Source of the DNA: Chloroflexota bacterium
GTDB taxonomy: Bacteria; Chloroflexota; UBA6077; FW602-bin22; CADDYW01
Length of the DNA stretch: 43,428 bases
Assembly: GCA_902810745.1 (NCBI GenBank)
Contig: CADDYW010000030.1
Location: 1-43,428 of the forward strand
Reading direction: 5' to 3'
Shown: one piece after another, positions 39,859 to 43,428 of the stretch
Layout: each line of letters starts with the position of its first letter
Position numbering within the stretch: position 1 is the first letter of the stretch
The notes under the pieces: model-generated
Seen by the model: the letters and a program-made list of their open reading frames with translations, nothing else
What the model was told of the DNA's origin: nothing
Database searches by the model: none
Translations under genes and position numbers: made by a program

Positions 39859-39883
39859 CGGCGGCCGGTGGCGCCGGCCGCCG
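39859..39883. terminator. Perfect hairpin between convergent genes
   Basis: CGGCGGCCGG (39859-39868) pairs perfectly with CCGGCCGCCG (39874-39883) around a 5-base loop. It lies 35 bases past the Rieske fusion stop and about 115 bases before the end of the convergent orphan gene. No T tract on either strand. Confidence 0.5.
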
Positions 39884-39997
39884 CTCACGACGCCGAGCAT
39901 CACGGGACAGCGCCGCCGCACGGGCCAGACAGACGTCCGCCGTTCTCTCGACGACGACGCGCCCACCGGCGGCTCGCCTTCGATCGCGGCTGATCGG

Positions 39998-41794
39998 CTA
40001 TCGCGTGATTCGCGGGGCTTCGATGTGGAATCCATCGTCGTAGCTGGCAAACCCTTGCTCGACGATCAGCTCCGGCATGCTCGTCTGAGGCTCCGGTCCT
40101 CCGATGATCAGATACGCCTTGGATAACCGAGCGGTATCCGGATCGACCAGCACCCGAAGGATCGCCCACCGATCACGCAGGTGATGGTAGCTCAGCGCCT
40201 CTCCGTCAGGAGGAACCGCGTGCGCGGCCAGCGTTGGCTCCGGCTTGTCTCGCAGGAGATACCAGTGCTGAATCTCGTCGAATGAGAAGAAGTCGCCGAG
40301 CTTCGGAAACTCGAACTCGAACAGGAGCGATCGCCCGTCCGCGTCTTCGATCGCCCCGACCACGGTCGGCTCGGCATATCTCATCAAGGTCAGATACTTG
40401 TCGACCGTCAGGAAGCTGTTCAGCTTCATCTGCGGGCTCCCGGGCACCGCGAACCAGCCGTCGATGCGCTGGTAGTGCTTCGTTCCGATCGTGATCCACT
40501 CGTCGATGTCGCCATCTTCCGGGCTCTCCTGCCAGAACCACGGAATCACCTGAGAGACGTGGAAGCGATCGGGTGAGACGTAGGTGAACCGCCATCGGGC
40601 AATGACGTAGTCGAGGGCGCCGAGACTAGTTTGAGAGAAGTCGCGTACGGTCAGCCACGAGCGATACGAGGTGGCACGTTGCGTGGCCAGGACACAGCGA
40701 CGCGCGTCTGGCTCTCCGTCGAGAGCCTCGACGAGATCGATCGACTCTGCTTCGAGAGAGATCTGGCTCAGCTTTTCCAGCCGCTCCTCGGCCTGAGCCA
40801 GTCGCAGCTTTTCGCGGACCTTCCGTTCGGCAGGATTGACCTGGCAATACGCTTCGAGCCGTGCCCGAGCATTCGAAAACTCCTCGATATCGAGGTATGC
40901 ACGGCCGAGAATCTCCAGCAGCGTCAATCGGGCCCGATAGCTCAGAATTGGCAGCTCGTCCTCGCAGGCCTCCCGCACCAGTTCGTGCTGGCGTGCGTAC
41001 TCCAGGAGCGACGAAGCAGCTACGGAGCGAGTCGTTATGTGCCGCAGATCCTCGACGGTGAGCGAGAAGGGCAACGTTCGCTTGATCCTCTCGATCTGGT
41101 CCGGTGCGCGCTTCTGAAGCTGGTCGAGAAAGCAGAGGTAGTCGAGATCTTCACGATTGGCGATCTCGGCCCGATCAAGGTCGCAGACAATCCCAGCGAC
41201 CTTCGAGAGGCTGTCGACGACCTGCTTGCGTCGATTGGGATCTGGCTTGAACAGAAGAAAGCCAGATGACGGCTTCGCACGCAGCCACTCCTCGAGACGG
41301 GTGCGAATTCGATCCGGCCATTCCAGAACCTGAACGATCCGACGAACCGCGACCTTACTCGCGCTGACCGAGAATTCCGTCCAGAGGAGGTCGAGATCGG
41401 CTTCGTCCCGAATATCCGTGTGCAGGACGTCGACCTTTGTCTGAGTTGTCGCCTCCAGCAGGCGCGCAATCTGATCGCGCTGCGCGGCGAAGGCCTGGTC
41501 GCTTCTCGCAAGAGAGAGGAATCGCCTCGTCCCTTCATCCGCGACGTGCTCGAAGATACGCAGGACAAAGGTCTTCCCCACGGAGGTCGTATCGCGTGCG
41601 ACAGCCTCATATTGCCGAAGGACCGCCGGGTGCAGCTCGGCGATGCGCGAGAAGAAGTAGATGGCTGAACGCGCTGCGTTCGCGTCCCGCAGGCCAGGCC
41701 CGCCGACAAAACAGGCTAGCGCCTCGCCTGCCAGGGTCGGCGAGCCGATGAGATAGTAGAAACTCCTGAACCGCTCGAACTCTTGCTGATCCAT
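39998..41794 (-). CDS. Large orphan protein with helical-repeat N part and lipoprotein-like beta C part
   Basis: A 598-residue protein I do not recognise as a named family. Residues 1 to about 340 are almost all helical (SAIYFFSRIAELHPAVLRQY and similar) and end in a TPR-like pair near 285-335 (RLTLLEILGRAYLDIEEFSN). Residues about 370-598 are rich in beta strands and Trp/Tyr and recall LolA/LppX-type lipoprotein folds (RWRFTYVSPDRFHVSQV, EWITIGTKHYQRIDGWF). There is no signal peptide or lipobox, which is odd for that fold. The ATG at 41794 has GGAGG 12 bases upstream; the frame stays open to 41953 without a better start. A near-consensus promoter about 290 bases upstream implies a long leader. 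Confidence 0.65.
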   Translation of the reverse strand: MDQQEFERFRSFYYLIGSPTLAGEALACFVGGPGLRDANAARSAIYFFSRIAELHPAVLRQYEAVARDTTSVGKTFVLRIFEHVADEGTRRFLSLARSDQAFAAQRDQIARLLEATTQTKVDVLHTDIRDEADLDLLWTEFSVSASKVAVRRIVQVLEWPDRIRTRLEEWLRAKPSSGFLLFKPDPNRRKQVVDSLSKVAGIVCDLDRAEIANREDLDYLCFLDQLQKRAPDQIERIKRTLPFSLTVEDLRHITTRSVAASSLLEYARQHELVREACEDELPILSYRARLTLLEILGRAYLDIEEFSNARARLEAYCQVNPAERKVREKLRLAQAEERLEKLSQISLEAESIDLVEALDGEPDARRCVLATQRATSYRSWLTVRDFSQTSLGALDYVIARWRFTYVSPDRFHVSQVIPWFWQESPEDGDIDEWITIGTKHYQRIDGWFAVPGSPQMKLNSFLTVDKYLTLMRYAEPTVVGAIEDADGRSLLFEFEFPKLGDFFSFDEIQHWYLLRDKPEPTLAAHAVPPDGEALSYHHLRDRWAILRVLVDPDTARLSKAYLIIGGPEPQTSMPELIVEQGFASYDDGFHIEAPRITR

Positions 41795-42307
41795 GAGCGT
41801 CGCGCACCTCCGAAGATCCGCGGGACTTGGCCCTGCAAGCTTATCCCTTACGACAACGTGGGATAGACCTTCTCGAGCTCGCTGGCCCCCCGGTCGCGGC
41901 CTAGTCGCGCGGCCGTCGCGACATCCGGACAGCGCGGCCCGGTGGCAGGACACTCAGACCAGCGCTTCCTGAAAGATCACAAGAATGTTGACAGCCACCA
42001 ACCGGTCAGACCAGGCTCCGGTCGCGCCAGCCGTTCGAACGGAGGTCGTGTGCCCGAAGCGAGTTCCTAGATGCAGACTATCGTATTACAGGTCCACTGC
42101 ATGTCAATAGTAAAATGCTCTACTCAGGGGCGCCGATACCTGCGACAATTCGCACCATTTTCCCCCACGCTGATGCGCAAAACTTTACCCATCCCGCGGT
42201 ACGAGAGTATAGATTTTCCCGGCAGGCAAACGTCCTCGCCCTCGCCCGTGGAGCCTCGGCCACCCGCTCAGATGACCGGGCGCACCACCGGCCTCGTCGT
42301 GGAACGC
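41795..42307. other. 513-base gap without a protein gene
   Basis: No supported coding region. It holds a minus-strand promoter (42080-42107), a 12-base palindrome CCGTTCGAACGG (42031-42042), and an isolated plus-strand TTGACA (41988-41993) without a matching -10. The portion 41795-42073 is probably the leader of the orphan gene. Confidence 0.5.
42080..42107 (-). promoter_or_regulatory. Near-consensus promoter, minus strand
   Basis: TTGACA (42102-42107) is followed after 16 bases by TACGAT (42080-42085) on the minus strand, the best -35/-10 pair I saw in the window. ATGCAG (42071-42076) and CTGCAT (42097-42102) form an inverted repeat that overlaps it. The first gene downstream is the orphan protein at 41794. 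Confidence 0.6.
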
Positions 42308-42568
42308 TCAGGGCGGACCACCTTCGGTCGCTTGTTCCGCGACAAGGCGAGCGAGATCGGCCAGGTGAGGGTCGCGGCGCGCTGCTGTCTCCACCAGGTC
42401 GCGCAGCGCGCGGGCATCTTCCGCGGGTATCGGAACGAGTGTGGTCCCGTCTCGGGGCCGCGTACACGCCATCAGGATGAGGTTCGTCAGGCTATCCGGC
42501 GCATCCTCTGCCAGCACCACGTCGAGAAGCCGCTGGAACTCTTCGACTGTGAAACGAAAGGTTGTCAT
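42308..42568 (-). CDS. Small hypothetical protein
   Basis: An 86-residue soluble protein beginning MTTFRFTVEEFQRLLDVVL. The composition (LPIPAEDARALRDLVETA-like helices) and the AGGGTGG eight bases upstream of the ATG at 42568 suggest a true gene. I do not recognise the family; there is no membrane segment, Cys cluster or nucleotide motif. The frame extends three codons upstream to 42577. It is transcribed in the same direction as groEL, from beyond the hairpin at 42721-42757, with a TATAAT at 42712-42717. Confidence 0.5.
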   Translation of the reverse strand: MTTFRFTVEEFQRLLDVVLAEDAPDSLTNLILMACTRPRDGTTLVPIPAEDARALRDLVETAARRDPHLADLARLVAEQATEGGPP

Positions 42569-42711
42569 TATCGCCACCCTTGGCTTGGCGCAAAGTCAAG
42601 GGCAACCATGCGGGATCGCCGCGATGGAACGCTCGAGATGCCGACGCCATAAGGTCGACGCCATCGCGTCCACGCAACGCGGCAGCCCCGCTTCGCGCCC
42701 GCCAACAGCTC

Positions 42712-42717
42712 ATTATA
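42712..42717 (-). promoter_or_regulatory. -10-like TATAAT after the groEL hairpin
   Basis: A TATAAT on the minus strand directly downstream of the groEL hairpin and about 144 bases before the 86-residue gene. It could equally be part of the terminator tail (CTTTATAATG). Confidence 0.35.
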
Positions 42718-42720
42718 AAG

Positions 42721-42757
42721 GTAAAGGAGGGAGCGATAGATTCGCTCCCTCCTTTAC
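42721..42757 (-). terminator. Strong hairpin downstream of groEL
   Basis: A perfect 16-base stem (42721-42736 with 42742-42757) has a 5-base loop, 65 bases beyond the groEL stop. On the minus strand it is followed by CTTTATAATG, a weak T-rich tail. Most likely the groEL terminator. Confidence 0.75.
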
Positions 42758-42822
42758 GTCCTCGGTCGTGAACCGGAGCACCGGCCAACCAGGACCGCTG
42801 CTCCTTACCCTCTGAACGCCGA

Positions 42823-43428
42823 TTAGTATTCCGGCATCGGCGGAGCCGCAGGCTTCTCCTTCTCCGGGATCTCGGTCACCAGCGCCTCGGTCGTCAGGAT
42901 CATCCCGGCAATCGACACCGCGTTCTCCACGGCCGACCGGGTCACCTTCGCCGGGTCGATGATTCCCTCGGAAACCATATCGACGTAGGAGCCGGTCATG
43001 ACGTTATAGCCAATCCTCTCGTTGCCGGTCTCCTTCTGCTGGCGGCGGACCTCCGACACGACGACCGATCCGTCGAGGCCAGCGTTGGCGGCGATCTGTC
43101 GCATCGGCTCCTCGAGTGCTCGTCGGAGAATGGCAACGCCGGTTGCTTCGTCACCCTGCAGCTTGAGGTTGTCCAGCGCAGCCGCTGCTTTCAGCAACGT
43201 CACGCCGCCGCCCGGGACGATGCCTTCCTCGATCGCCGCCCGCGTCGCCGAGAGCGCATCCTCGACCCGATGCTTCTTCTCCTTCAGCTCGGTCTCGGTG
43301 CCCGCGCCGACCTTGATCACCGCGACGCCACCGGAAAGCTTCGCCAGGCGCTCCTGCAGCTTCTCCCGATCATAGTCCGAGGTCGTCTCCTCGATCTGCG
43401 CCTTGATCGCCTTGATCCGCGCCTGAAT
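42823..43428 (-). CDS. groEL: Chaperonin GroEL, C-terminal part (gene runs off the window)
   Basis: The last 201 codons of GroEL, the 60-kDa ATP-dependent folding chaperonin. The frame is open to the window edge, so this is a partial gene and not a pseudogene. Visible blocks are [65 protein letters not shown] and [17 protein letters not shown]. The tail is short and Pro-rich ([11 protein letters not shown]) and lacks the Gly-Gly-Met repeat of E. coli GroEL. The apical and first ATP-binding parts lie outside the window. A strong hairpin follows the stop. Confidence 0.97.
   Translation of the reverse strand: MQARIKAIKAQIEETTSDYDREKLQERLAKLSGGVAVIKVGAGTETELKEKKHRVEDALSATRAAIEEGIVPGGGVTLLKAAAALDNLKLQGDEATGVAILRRALEEPMRQIAANAGLDGSVVVSEVRRQQKETGNERIGYNVMTGSYVDMVSEGIIDPAKVTRSAVENAVSIAGMILTTEALVTEIPEKEKPAAPPMPEY

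Noticed and set aside
41988..41993. Plus-strand TTGACA
   Set aside because: There is no -10 element at a workable distance and no plus-strand gene downstream.
42823..43428. groEL as a truncated pseudogene
   Set aside because: The frame is intact to the last base of the window; the truncation is only the window edge.

Overview
The window looks like a chromosomal segment of a GC-rich bacterium. My best guess is a Chloroflexota member, perhaps of the Thermomicrobia type. This is inferred from the gene mix: CoxL/M/S-type molybdenum hydroxylase, several amidohydrolase-2 proteins, a phytanoyl-CoA dioxygenase-like protein, a GH116 glycosidase, DUF3105 and DUF2231 proteins, cytosolic BON proteins and an Asd of the archaeal/fungal type. 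GTG starts are frequent. No rRNA, tRNA, CRISPR array or insertion sequence is visible. The last gene (groEL) is cut by the window edge.

Layout. 1-2.7 kb: a Rieske protein, then a minus-strand group of two amidohydrolases and a rhamnose-mutarotase-like protein. 2.9-6.3 kb: two tail-to-tail, overlapping signalling genes, namely an unusual response regulator (HTH, degenerate ATPase fold, receiver) and a membrane hybrid kinase with two receivers. 6.6-10 kb: a sugar ABC operon (lipoprotein, two permeases, no ATPase) with visibly lower GC. 10.3-14.4 kb: nucleoside hydrolase, GH116 glycosidase and a DUF2103 gene. 14.6-18.2 kb: coxM-, coxS- and coxL-like operon with a clear promoter and terminator. 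18.4-20.7 kb: asd and a PhyH-type dioxygenase. 20.9-22.2 kb: lgt and a candidate structured RNA ending in a terminator. 22.2-24.1 kb: divergent pncA and a DAO-family oxidoreductase. 24.2-28.1 kb (minus): gnd, Hsp20, a small unknown protein, a PfkB kinase and tatA. 28.3-30.8 kb: a DUF3105 protein, divergent from two overlapping triple-BON genes and a small membrane protein. 31-34.4 kb: moaA, tyrA, an HD protein and a site-2 protease. 34.7-36.3 kb: a third amidohydrolase and a DinB-like protein. 36.4-38.8 kb: ftsY, and a YhaM-like nuclease coupled to a truncated globin. 38.9-42.6 kb: a DUF2231-Rieske fusion, a 598-residue orphan protein and a small unknown. 42.8 kb to the end: the 3' part of groEL.

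Genes acting together: the cox-like trio should form one Mo/FAD/2Fe-2S enzyme; the ABC genes form an importer needing an ATPase encoded elsewhere; Gnd and a PfkB sugar-acid kinase suggest sugar-acid and pentose metabolism; TatA, Lgt, FtsY and the site-2 protease serve export and the membrane. Overlapping GTGA, ATGA or TGATG junctions suggest translational coupling in five gene pairs. The least explained items are the complementary degenerate receivers of the kinase, the sigma-like HTH response regulator, the candidate RNA near 22 kb, the orphan protein at 40-41.8 kb and the period-7 repeats at 0.1 and 11.3 kb.
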